64,000 bases of DNA from Eutreptiella sp. 'Long Island Sound 2002'. Lineage: Eukaryota; Euglenozoa; Euglenophyceae; Eutreptiales; Eutreptiaceae. Positions 33,516 through 43,414 of the stretch are shown here, in pieces. Within the stretch, counting starts at the first letter, position 1; every line of letters starts with the position of its first letter. Location: positions 62,232,591-62,296,590 of the forward strand of contig OZ038380.1 in assembly GCA_964036045.1 (NCBI GenBank). The letters are read 5' to 3'. The notes beneath the pieces are model-generated. The model ran no database searches, was not told where the DNA came from, and saw only the letters and a list, made by a program, of their open reading frames with translations. A program made the position numbers and the translations under genes.

Positions 33516-34640
33516 GTGGGAAGCGCCACACCCTCCCCATCGGGAGTCGTTAAGCACAAAGGGACGGCCGCGGGCGGAAGGCCCGGTCCGGCACCCGACG
33601 GTCGCGCTGGCGGGGTGAGGGCAAGTGAAGGCACAAACCCTTGCACCCGTCCATCCTTCGCGACCAAGAATGTGTTTGATGTACTTCAAGATCTCTCAGA
33701 GAGTATCGGAGGATCACCCGGACCGCAGCTGGATGCTGCAGATGGGCAGCCTGAGCCCATTGTCCACGACCTGCACCAGTTGCTTGTGGAGCTTCTGGAA
33801 CGGCCGGAGATCCTGAGCTTGCACGCCGTGCGCCGAGTGGGGCGCGAGCGGCAGTTGCACCTTAAGGTCCGTGCCTTATGCGGGGAAGTGGAAAAGGTCT
33901 TCGACGTGTTGGTCGACCCGGGAGCACAGGTCAGCTTGGTCAAGGCTGGCCTACTTCCACCAGAGTGTTTGACTGACAGTCGGAAACCTGTCAGGCTGAA
34001 GGTGGCGAACGGCCAGTACATGGTGGGAGGCACGAAGGAGGCAGCCGTCGGGCTGCAGTTCGTGAACCATCGTGAGCTGAGCGGCCCAGACCTCGGCAAG
34101 GAAATCCTCCTGCAAGGTCGCTTCTACGAGGCGGAGATGGACTGGGACATGATCGTTGGGTACGACTTCATGATGGAGACGGACTCCGGCGTCCTCCCGG
34201 CCCAGGCCTCGATTACCCTGTACCAGGACGACCAGGTCTCGTGGCTTTCGTCACCTGAGCACCATGTGGAATGCCAATGGATCCACCCCGAACGCAATCA
34301 GCTCGAAGTAGCCTCGCTGGACACTGAGCCTACTGGGCCAGCAAACCAGGAGTACGGCGTAATGCCGGAAGTGGCGAGCCGAGTGGTTGCGGACCTGGGA
34401 GCTTCGGATCCGGCCCTGGATGCGCCCTCTTCAGGAACCTCCGCCCATCTGCGGGTTTGTGAGAAGTACTGGAGCGCACAGGACTCCGCGTGGAAGAAGC
34501 ACTGGGGTCCGCATCAGGGATTAATGTGGATCCATTGCCCCCGTTGGGACATTCCAAGAGCGATAGCGAAGATTCGCAAGGACCGCTCCAAGGCAGTGCT
34601 GGTGGTTCCTATGGGATGCACCGAGGAGGAAAGTACCTGA
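33516..34640 (+). CDS. Gypsy Pol N-terminal part: mutated aspartic protease and adenine-methyltransferase-like segment
   Basis: Residues about 120-225 are the retropepsin-like domain, but the catalytic motif reads D134-P135-G136 where the copy at 11814 has DTG; Pro in place of Thr should abolish or cripple activity. WDMIVGYDF closes the domain. Residues about 320-374 carry KYWSAQDSAWKKHWGPH and WIHCPRWDIPRAIAKI...RSKAVLVVPMG, which resembles the (N/D)PPW-containing adenine-N6 methyltransferase-like linker I recall from some retrotransposon polyproteins; here the motif is HCPRW, so catalysis is unlikely. The frame stops at 34638 and continues shifted in the next ORF. Confidence 0.65.
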   Translation: MGSATPSPSGVVKHKGTAAGGRPGPAPDGRAGGVRASEGTNPCTRPSFATKNVFDVLQDLSESIGGSPGPQLDAADGQPEPIVHDLHQLLVELLERPEILSLHAVRRVGRERQLHLKVRALCGEVEKVFDVLVDPGAQVSLVKAGLLPPECLTDSRKPVRLKVANGQYMVGGTKEAAVGLQFVNHRELSGPDLGKEILLQGRFYEAEMDWDMIVGYDFMMETDSGVLPAQASITLYQDDQVSWLSSPEHHVECQWIHPERNQLEVASLDTEPTGPANQEYGVMPEVASRVVADLGASDPALDAPSSGTSAHLRVCEKYWSAQDSAWKKHWGPHQGLMWIHCPRWDIPRAIAKIRKDRSKAVLVVPMGCTEEEST

Positions 34641-34655
34641 CTTTGGGTAGTCTCA

Positions 34656-35117
34656 TTGACCAACATGACCTTAAACAAGGTCGTCCTACCGGCTGGAGAG
34701 AGTGTCTATCAGGACGCTAAGGGACAGCCCATGCCACCCCAGAGATGGCCCACGGAATTCCACTATATGGACCGGGGCCTTGATCAGGCCGACACCACGA
34801 ACTTCGTCTTTGTCAACCGCATCATAGCAGAGCCATGGCGGCAATGCTTTGCGGTTCCCCCTGTTGACATCGGAGAATCAGAAGACCCCCTCACTGAAGA
34901 GGAGTTGGATCTGGTTCAGGGGTATATGGATCAGCCCTTTCACGCCTGGGGAGCCCAGCGTGAGGGCAAAGGCCAGGACAAAGCCTGGTGGGAAGTGGGC
35001 TCGATCGTCTCCGGTTCCTATGATGGGAATACCTTCGTGCAGAGGGTGCTGGATCATATGTCCAGCCAGGACGAGCCAATCGGGGGTAACCCCACCACCT
35101 ACGGCGATCTGTTCTGA
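34656..35117 (+). pseudogene. Gypsy Pol linker between protease and RT
   Basis: Continuation of the same polyprotein (MTLNKVVLPAGESVYQD, TEFHYMDRGLDQADTTNF, EEELDLVQGYMDQPFHAWG) after a frameshift near 34640. It ends in a TGA at 35115 that looks like a CGA-to-TGA change because the downstream residues continue plausibly. No known catalytic motif. Confidence 0.6.
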
Positions 35118-35199
35118 GACAAGACCAGAGATGGCCATTTGGGCCACCTGGGAAGACCGCCTGAGCCGAAACCGAGCGGGGTCGCTACCCCTCAAGTAA

Positions 35200-37669
35200 G
35201 CTCCGTGGTCCAGGTGCCCAGGGGCCAAGGCGGAGTCCGATGATTGCCCCAAGATCCAGGCATTAAGGGCCAGGCTGAAGCAGAAGTATGGGGACACCTT
35301 CTTCAGCGGAAGGCCTGTGTTTCCCCCACCGGTGCGTGGACCGTATGGCGAGGCCAAGATACGAATGAAGCAGGACCCCCGTGTGTACCGGCAGCGGGAG
35401 TTTGCCCTGAGGGGCGAGAGGAAGAAGGCCATGGAGAAGATCCTCCGTGACTTCATCGAGAGAGGCTGGCTTGAGCCGTGCCACTCCGAATGGGCCTCTC
35501 CGTGCTTCGTCGTCCCAAAGAAGGTGGCCGGTGAGTGGCGGCTCGTGGTCGACTACCGCAGCCTAAACGCCCAAAGGCAGCACGACAGCTATACGCTGCC
35601 CCTCATTGAGGACATGCTGCAAAAACAACACCGGCGGAGGATCTTCACGGTGATTGACCTGAAACATGGTTATCATCAGATGCCTCTCGCCGAGGAGTCC
35701 CGTGCCTGCACAGCCATGAGCACCCCACTTGGACCTCTCCAGTGGAAGGTGATGCCCATGGGCGTTACCAACGGCAATGCGGCTTTTCAGCGGATGCTGG
35801 AGAACCTCCTTGAGACGGTGCGTGACTGTGCGGACCCCCTCGTGGACGACGTGATCATCGCGTCCGGGGACCCCAGTATGAGCTACGAGGGGCTCCTGGA
35901 GGCACATGAGAGGGACGTCACTCGAGTGTTGGACCTTCTGGTTCGGCACAAACTCACGGGCAGCAGTGACAAGGCCACCATTGCGGTAAGCGAGGTGGTC
36001 TTCGCTGGCCACGTAGTTGGGAACGGGCAGCGAAAGCCCATACCTGGCATGATGGCTGCGATCGAGCACTGGGAAAAGCCCAAAACGGTCTCTGAGCTAC
36101 GGGCGTATCTGGGGTTCTGCAACTACTACTCGGGGTATATCAAAAAATATGCCGAGTATGCAGCCCCCATGACGACCATGCTCAAGGGCAACCGAGAGGA
36201 GACCAAGAAGGGGTCCAAGAAGGCTCTGTTCTGGGATGTTGATTCCAACCGTGCCTTTGAGGGGATGAAGCAGGCGCTGCTATCCGCAGTGGGTCTGCAC
36301 CTCGTGGATCCCGACCGAGGGTTCGTCCTGCGCACCGACGCTTCCGACTACGCCGTTGGCGCTGTGTTGGAGCAAGTGCTTGACGATGGGAGGCACGTGC
36401 CCGTGGCCTTCTGGAGCCGAGTCCTGGCGGAAGGCCAGAGACGGACGTGGACGCCCCGAGAAAAGGAGGCGTATGCCATCGTCATGGCTCTCAGGAAATG
36501 GGCTGGGTACATAGCCCTCCATCCCGTCACCGTCTGCACCGACCATCAGAGTCTGCAGTCGTGGCACAAGGAGCACGTGGATACCCCCTCTGGTCCCGCC
36601 TCCCGACGGGCAAGATGGCATGAGACCTTGGCCAAGTTCGACCTTACGGTTGTTTACATTCCTGGAAAGGACAACACCGTGGCGCACTGTCTCAGCAGGT
36701 GGGCCTATCCCGCCAGCAAGGGCATGACGGATATGTCTGCCCATGGCGATGAGGCTGAGACCGCTGAAGCCAAGAAGATCATTGAGATGGAGCGCCTGAT
36801 GGAAGAGGAGGGTATTAAATGCTTTGTCGTCATGGCTGCGGATGCCCTGCTCGGAACGAGGATGAGCAGAGCGGTCAGAGTACTCGCCCCTGAGGGAGCT
36901 GAGTCCGACAAGCACCTCTTCCCGAAGTCTTGCCTCCAGGACGACTGGACCGACGATTACGCCAAGTCTGAGGCCTTTGCGGCCGAGTATAGGGCTGTGA
37001 CCGACCCTGACGACGGGCAGAAGTGGCCAAAGGGGCTGACTGAGGAAGATGGCAAGCTCTACCGGAATGGTAAGCTGCTAGTCCTGGAGTCCCGGATGCT
37101 CGAGCTTTGTGAAGCTTGGCACCACCACATGCTGCACCCAGGGGTCAAGAAGCAAGCCCTTGACATGCAGCGCCGGTTCGAGATCGACCATATAGGTCTC
37201 TACACCGCCATCAAGAAGGTCAGGAAGGGTTGCTCGGTCTGTCGGGCCTGCAATCTGAATAACCTGAACGTCAAGGGGGAAGCCCAATGGACCCCGGTTC
37301 CTGACCAGCCCATGGAGAGCGTGGCCATGGACGTCTTCTCCATGCCCGAAGTTCACATTGGCAAGGAGACCTTTGACTGTGTGGTTCTTTGTGTGGATCG
37401 CCACAGTGGCTACGTAGTAGCCGTTCCAGCACGCAAAAAGGGGTCGCTTGCCAAGGAAGTGGCAGTCATGATGATTCGTCATTGGCTGACCGTCTTTGAC
37501 ATCCTTCGCACCATTTGCAGTGACCGAGGGCCCCAGTTTACTGGAGGCTGGTTCAAGGCCATGTGTTCCCTCATGGGAATACGTCATGCCAAGGGCGTCG
37601 CCTATCTCAGCCGGTCCAATGGCCGTGCTGAAGTGGCTGGACGGCAGCTGTTCGAGAAGCTGCGCAAGA
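35200..37669 (+). CDS. Gypsy reverse transcriptase, RNase H and integrase (split by element L)
   Basis: The frame is open from a TAA at 35197. RT: SPCFVVPKK and LVVDYRSLN in the fingers, FTVIDLKHGYHQ with the first catalytic Asp, and VDD at 35842-35850. RNase H: RTDASDYAVG, REKEAYAIVMALRKW and CTDHQSLQSW supply the three acidic residues. Integrase: an H/H-C/C zinc domain (WHHHMLHPG ... CSVCRAC), then VAMDVFSM (first D), ICSDRGPQF (second D) and SNGRAE (E). These copy the element RNA into DNA and insert it. All core residues are intact, unlike other parts of the element. Translation breaks at codon ~784 where element L lies; the rest is at 42593-43414. Confidence 0.9.
37633..37669 (+). repeat. 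37-bp target-site duplication of nested element L, left copy
   Basis: Identical over 37 bases to 42593-42629, which is where the integrase frame resumes. The duplicated segment encodes VAGRQLFEKLRK. Confidence 0.9.
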
Positions 37670-37685
37670 GGTAGGTAGGTAGGTA
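37670..37685 (-). repeat. TACC tail of element L copy 3
   Basis: GGTAGGTAGGTAGGTA on the plus strand, directly touching the target duplication. Confidence 0.85.
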
Positions 37686-38971
37686 TCTTCGGGAGCTCGG
37701 GATGCCTCCTTTGACATTGCAGGAAGAAGGTCTTACCAAGGGGACGTCCTGTCCCTCCCACTGCCCTATGTCAGGTGCCTCTTGAGCCGCTCCCGCATGT
37801 CGCGGCCACCCGGTCCATGTGTCCCAGGTGGGAGGGTGTCCCCACATGTGTCCATGGGTAGGGCCACATGCCCCCTCCTTTGGGCGGCAGGTCTGGGGGG
37901 CTGCCCAGCCGTGTGGAGTATCTCTCACCACAAGGGGTATTGCTCCCGCTTGTCTACGGTACAACCGCCTCACCCTTGTGGCTTGAGTTGCGGGGCCACT
38001 CTGCTTGGCGGGTGACCCCCTCCTGGACTGTGTACCGGCTCGCCTGTCACCGGTTGTTTCCATGGCTCCGGGTGACGTTTGCCATGGTCTCCGGTGCAGC
38101 CTGGCCGGGCTCGGACCAGTGGCCTTGGAGTACCGCTCCTGCCACTGGCCCGGTGAGTCGGCTGGGTCGCCCCAGTGCGTCCGACCCATGGGGTATTGGT
38201 TCTTTCCTGTCCCTCGGCCGCCCTACGTGTTTGCAGTGTCCTGGGCCGTTGGGCTCCTGTTCACCGGTGTGCCCGCGCGGTTTGCTGTGGTGTGTCTGCG
38301 GTGTCCTGGGCCAGCCGGCTCCTGTTCACCGGTATGCTCGTTCGGTGTGTTGTGTTGCATGTGCGGTCCCCTGGGCCACTGGGCTCCTGTTCACCGGTGT
38401 GCGTGCTGTGTGCGGTGCGCGTGTGCCATGGGTGGTTGTGTCCCTCTTCCTCCCCCCCTAATTTTCGTTTTTTTTTTTTTTTTTTTGTGTTTTTTTTTTT
38501 TTTTGGAAAAAAAAAAAAGAAAAACAAAAAAGAGAAAAACAGGGGCGCGCGTACACTGCAGGCACAGGCACAGGCAGCTGGTGCGGCGGTGCAATAGCGT
38601 TGTGTCCTCTGACGTGTGTCGTCGGTGCTGTGGCGGCGATCGCGCCCCAGGGGTGCGGCTCGTGCGTCCTGATGTACACGGGCTTGGCTCAGGGTGGGTT
38701 TGGTGAGGTGTCTCTTTGCTTTTGGAGCTGGCTGGTTAGGCGGCTGTGTGGGCTGTGGGTGTGGGCTGTGGTTACGTTGTTCCCTCGGCGGGTTTGGTTA
38801 GGAGTCAAGGGTTAGCGGTTTCGGGGTGTGGCTCGGGTTTGATTTGTGCTTGAGTTCTGGCTCGGTTAGGCGGTTGCGCGGGGCCGGGCGTGTGGGTAGC
38901 GGCGTCCACGGGGTCGTGCGCCCGAGGCGAGTGCGGGGTGGTGCGTACGGGCCGGCCGTTGGCCGGTGGCC

Positions 38972-39394
38972 TCACTGGGAGTCCCACACGGAGAGGTCGA
39001 CGGGCGTGCCGGGGGCGTACGCAGCGTGCAGGTTGGGCAGCAGCGGGCGCACGTGCAGGGCGTCGGCGTGCCGGATGAGGACCTCACTCAGGACCGAGGG
39101 GTTGGCGGCAAGCAGTATGCGATGCCCGGGAGGGGTGGCGGCGAGGAGCGGGAGGATGTCCGCGGCCCGTGACGTGGGGGCGAACACGACGTGGGCCGGG
39201 TGCGGCCCCGGGAGCGGTGCTGGGGGGAGCAGGACAACAGGACGGCGGTCTACTGTGAGGTGCCAAGTGGCGCGATGGTGGAGGAGCCGGACTAGGGCGA
39301 TGCTGTGGCGCAGTGTGTGGGGCTGGGTGCTGGGCGGCGTGGGGACGTGCGGCGGGAGGGGGGGGCGGCGGGGCGGCGGCGTGGGAGGGGGCAC
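38972..39394 (-). CDS. Element L third ORF, unknown
   Basis: A 140-codon minus-strand ORF: Pro-rich start, then a balanced segment (HLTVDRRPVVLLPPAPL, HVVFAPTSRAADILPLLAA, ILLAANPSVLSEVLIRHADALHVRPLLPN, PVDLSVWDSQ). The corresponding ~0.6 kb is missing from copy 2 at about 21043, so it is either a deletion there or a gain here. Alternating strand/helix character suggests a real protein or the beginning of a longer ORF2 whose main body is deleted. I do not recognise it. Confidence 0.35.
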   Translation of the reverse strand: MPPPTPPPRRPPLPPHVPTPPSTQPHTLRHSIALVRLLHHRATWHLTVDRRPVVLLPPAPLPGPHPAHVVFAPTSRAADILPLLAATPPGHRILLAANPSVLSEVLIRHADALHVRPLLPNLHAAYAPGTPVDLSVWDSQ

Positions 39395-39424
39395 GGCGGG
39401 GGAGTGACGTCAGTGACGTGTGTG

Positions 39425-40940
39425 TCATGCTGAGGGTGGAGAGGAGCCCACGGTATCGGGCCTGGGTTCGGCGCCTTTGGGCGTAGTGGTGCTTGTTGTC
39501 GTGTGCGTTGGCTTCCTTCGGCGTCCGGTTCGTTTGGTGACTTCTGGGCGGGGCCTGGCGTGGCGCCCCGTGGTGGTGGTGTGCTGGGTAACGGGGTTAG
39601 ATGGCGGCGCCGCTGGCCGGGGGGTCAGGCGCGTCGTGTTGTGTGGCGCGCAGGGCTCCTTGGGTGCTGTGGGTGTCGCCGATGTCGGTGCGCCGACGCT
39701 TGTGGGGTGGTGAGGGGGTGTGTGCGTGCGGGGCTGGGCTTTGGGTGATGTCCCACAGGCGGATGCCGTCTCGCGGCGTTTCCTGGAGGGTCTCCCGCAG
39801 GCGCCTGAGGACATACGGGTGGTCCTGGGGCGCGGGGAGGTTGCGCGGGTGGACTCCCAGGGGGTGGAGCGCATCGGCCAGCATGGCTTCCCATGCGGCC
39901 TGCGGCATCCACCCCGCCGCCGGCCGGAGGCGGCAGTTCTCCACCGACCCCTTGCGGGGCCGATGGACCAGGCCCTCGAGGGAGGGCTCTCCCTGGGCCC
40001 ATTTCCGGAGCTCCCAGAGCTGGGTGTTTGTCCAGCGCTGCCACCACTGTTCCTGGGCGGGCCTGCGGTCTTGGGCGGAGGAGTGGGCGTGGGTGGGTGT
40101 GACGGGGTCGTGGGGACCGGCGGCGGTGGCGGGCCTGGGGGATTCTTCGTAGTCTTGTCCTGTGGGGGTGCGTGGGGAGTGGGGGTGCACGCGGATGTGG
40201 ACCCGCGGCCGTGCGCGTACGGTCTCTGCCTCGGGGTTGGGCGGGGATTCGTGGCGGCGGCGGTAGTGGGGCATGCGTTGCATGTGGGCTGTCATCGGGG
40301 GCCGGTAGGGGGGCGGGGACGCTGCTGGTGGACCCTGGCGTCGTTCTGGCTTGGTCGGGAGCGGTCTGTGGGCCTGGGGTGCGGGCTTTGAGAGGTGGCG
40401 GGACAAGGCGCGTCGCGCTTCGGCCGCGGCGCGCTCCGCCATGAAGGTGGTGGCGGTGGCGTCGTTGACGGTGGGGGGGCGCCGCGCTGGGCGCTGCTGC
40501 CTTCGGGCCTGGGACGGCTGGGGCCGGATGTCGTAGAGGACATCCTCGGGGGGCCGGGCTCGCGCTGCCGTCGTGGCGCCAGGTTTGGGCTTGGGTTTGG
40601 GCTTGGCTGCGGGTTGCCGTTTGGCAGCGGTCTTGGGCTTCGGCTGGGTCGTGGGCGTGGGCTTCGTCGGGGCGTGGGCCTTGGCGGCGGCGGGGCTGCT
40701 CGCGGTGGGGACGGGTTTGGAGGCCCGTTTGGGAGGTGTCCCCCGCGGCCTGGGGGGTGGAGTGCTGGATGAGGACGTGGTGGTGGTGGTGGATGAGGGG
40801 GTCGTGGTGGTGGAGGTTGTGGAGTCGGAGGCGGAGGAGAGGGCTGCGGGGGACGGCGGAGGGTCCCGGGCCTCGGGGGCGGGCGTATGATGCCGGGTCC
40901 TGTAAGTAGCGAGAACGAGGGTGCAGGTTCGGGCATCGGG
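39425..40940 (-). CDS. Element L second ORF (basic protein), broken
   Basis: Counterpart of 19440-20966. The Lys/Pro-rich part and the Trp-rich C-terminal domain (MAERAAAEARRALSRHLSK at 40442, QWWQRWTNTQLWELRKWAQG, WMPQAAWEAMLADALHPLG) are conserved. The frame closes at 39597 after a small deletion near the end of the domain; another frame carries the remaining Thr/Pro-rich tail to 39425. Confidence 0.45.
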
Positions 40941-41021
40941 CGTGTGCGCGCGTTTTCCCTGATGATCCGTGCGTGCTGGTGCTGGCGTGGCGGCGTTGTC
41001 TCGGCTGCGCGGGCACGTGGG

Positions 41022-42592
41022 TTACCCGGGGGCTGGCCATATCTGCTCCAGGACGTGGGGGTGTGTTTGCTGGAGGTGGTCGAGGGTCCGGAAGAAGCAT
41101 CGCTGGATGCCGGGCATGTCCTCCTCTGTGAGGTGGGGGTAGTTTTGGGTGGGGGTGTGGGGGGCCGGCCATAGCAGCGTCATGAGGCGGGCTGCCACCA
41201 TGTACGGGCATAGTTGTAGGGTGGTGGGGCGTGGGGGGGTGGGTCCCCTGCGGTTTGGGGGGGCTTCCCTCTGCTGGGGGCGCAGCGTGACCACCCACAC
41301 CCATCGGTCCGTGGGGATCCCCAAGGTCTGTTGGGTCCACTTGGCGAGGCAATACATCGCCCTACCAAGGCCCTGGTAGCCGCTGCGGATGGAGAGCAGC
41401 GTGTCCAGGGATTCGGGTTCCCACGTGCCCCAGATGTGGGGGTCGTCCGGGTCGTACCCCCCTGGCGTACGTGTCTGGGCCTGGGTTGTGTGGGGGGGGG
41501 GTGTAGTCGGCGGGGAGGAGGGAGTCGGTGCCGTGTACCACCCAGTGGTCTGTGGGTGCGTCGTAGGTGGTGGTGGAGAGGGTGTAGTGCAGATTGTACA
41601 TGAGGGTCATGTACGTGGATGGGGCTGGCTGCTGCTCGTCGGGGGTGGGGATGTCCCCCGGGACGTGGTGCCGGAAGTTGCTTAGGGAGGCCATCCGGGC
41701 TACCCATGTTTCCCGCTCCCACTCTTTGGTGCTGTCGGGGGTGGCGTCGGGTGGGGGGTTGGCCATGTTGGGCTCGCGGTAGCGGGTGCGGCCCTGGGTG
41801 CTGTCCCGATCCGGCATGGGGTGTCCGACCAGGTGTCGCCCCCAGTCGATGGGGGGCACCCAGATCCGGCTCCCCGTGGGGGGCGGGCTCTCGCCGTCTG
41901 GGGTGGCGCGTGGGGGGCGCTCGTGTCGGGCGACGTGGAGGAAGGCGTCGAAGAGGAAGTCTCTGACGCCTTCCCCCAGGGTGGCCGCCTGGACCAGGGT
42001 GGCCGCCCGGATGGGGGTGCTGGTGCCGCAGGTGCGGAGGTACAGCACGACGTCCTGTTCCCCGAGTCCCCGGAGGTGCTGCCGTACCGCTGCGGGGTTG
42101 TGTAGGGCGTAGGGTTCGGCCGGTGCGGCGACTGGTGGTGCGGGGTGTGATGGGGGGGGTGGTGTGGGTTGGGGGGGGTGGTCGTCGTTGTCTCGCGTGG
42201 GGTCCGGTGATGGGGTCTCTTGTGGCGGTCGCGGGAGGGGGGATTCGCGGTGGCGTGTGTCGGCGGGGGTATCGACATCAATTGGCTGGTGCTGGCTGCC
42301 GCGTGTTGTGTCCGTGGCCTGGTCTCGGGGGGGGGGGCGGGGAGGGGTGGTGTGGGGGTGGCGCTGTTGGTGGTGGGGGGGGCGAGGGTGGGTGTTGTGC
42401 TGGCTGGGGGTCTGGGCGTCCCTGTGGGTCGTGTGGGTGTTGCGTGTGTGCTCCGTGCGGCCCTTGCGGTTATTGACTGGTTGATGTGCCGGGGTGTGGG
42501 TGGGAGGCGGCCGCATGGGCGTCTGGGTGGGGCTGTGGTCCGTATGTAATGGGTGGCTGCTGGTGGATGGTGCTCGCTGGTATGGGGTCTGG
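41022..42592 (-). CDS. Element L conserved unknown-domain protein, frameshifted
   Basis: Counterpart of 17946-19424. It starts in a single partial 246-bp unit, runs through EPYALHNPAAV and the ~330-residue domain, and is shifted near 41455 by an extra base. The second frame then carries GRAMYCLAKWTQQTLG, WVWVVTLRPQ and HVLEQI. The stop that ends copy 2 (TGA after HVLEQI) is TGG here, but a TAA follows within six codons. Confidence 0.5.
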
Positions 42593-42629
42593 GTGGCTGG
42601 ACGGCAGCTGTTCGAGAAGCTGCGCAAGA
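42593..42629 (+). repeat. 37-bp target-site duplication, right copy
   Basis: Identical to 37633-37669. The gypsy integrase frame continues from it. Confidence 0.9.
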
Positions 42630-43414
42630 TTCGCATCACCAATCCACGTCGGAACTGGTTTGAGGAGATGTGGCCTGCTCTGAAGGCCCATCATGACACC
42701 CCCACCCCGGGTGGTTTGTCCCCTCACCAGATTCTGTTCGGCAGGGACCCCCTGGGTCGGGGACTTCCCTTGTCTGGTGATGGCATGGCTATGGACGCCA
42801 AGGAATTCTTCGCACGGCAAGAGGCAACGGCGCGTGACATCCGCCAGCAGCTCGAGAAGGAGCATGCTGAGCGTCAGAAGTCCGCCCTGAGCTCAACAGC
42901 GCAGAAGTTCAGGGTGGGAGACCCGGTGTGGGTGATCAGACCCCGCCCTATGGGCACCCTCCGCACTAAGGCCTGGTTCACACCCGGAGAGGTGGTCCGC
43001 AGGATTGGTGAGGACACCTACGGCATCAAGGTGGGTCACGGACAGTTCCGGGAGCGCCACGAGAGTCAACTCCGTGTGCGGGAACCCGACCTCCGTAGCC
43101 AGCATGTGTCCCTGAGCTACGCCGCACATGAGGCCGATTCGGACGACGACTATGCTGAGCAGGACGACTATACAGTCGAGAAGATCCTTGCTCAGCGTCC
43201 GAACGCCTCGGCACCCGGAGGCCTGGAGTTCAAGGTTTGTTGGCGAGGCTCTGGGCCGTCGGACGACACCCCGGAACCCGTCTCCTCGTTCGTGCCGCGG
43301 GTCAATACTCCCTTCATGGAGTACATCCGCAAGCACAAGACCAAGATCCATGTCTCGGACTTGGCAGCACTCACCCGGGCGATTGCAGCCAGGGGTGCCC
43401 GATCAGCGCCCTGA
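42630..43414 (+). CDS. Gypsy integrase C-terminal region and chromodomain (resumed after element L)
   Basis: Continues the integrase with IRITNPRRNWFEEMWPALKAH, then HDTPTPGGLSPHQILFGRD, the GPY/F-like KFRVGDPVWV...RRIGEDTYGIKVG module and a chromodomain (DDYTVEKILAQRP to FMEYI). The chromodomain motif reads KVCWRGSGPSDDTPEP, so the Trp of the usual TWEP (present at 12682-12684 in the other copy) is Pro here, and recognition of histone tails is probably lost. Stop at 43412. Confidence 0.85.

Larger units (their letters stand above)
37670..42592 (-). mobile_element. Element L, copy 3, inserted in reverse into gypsy integrase
   Basis: The 4,923-bp insert has its (GGTA)4 end at 37670, the reverse complement of the TACC tail, and its 5' truncation point inside the 246-bp repeat at 42592. 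A perfect 37-bp duplication flanks it. The features together indicate target-primed reverse transcription of an RNA. It encodes three ORFs but no RT, so the machinery came from elsewhere. Confidence 0.85.

Noticed and set aside
39625-41352. A 575-codon minus-strand ORF in element L copy 3
   Set aside because: Very rich in Pro/Arg/His and out of frame with the Trp-rich conserved domain that matches copy 2; it is a GC-driven shadow frame.
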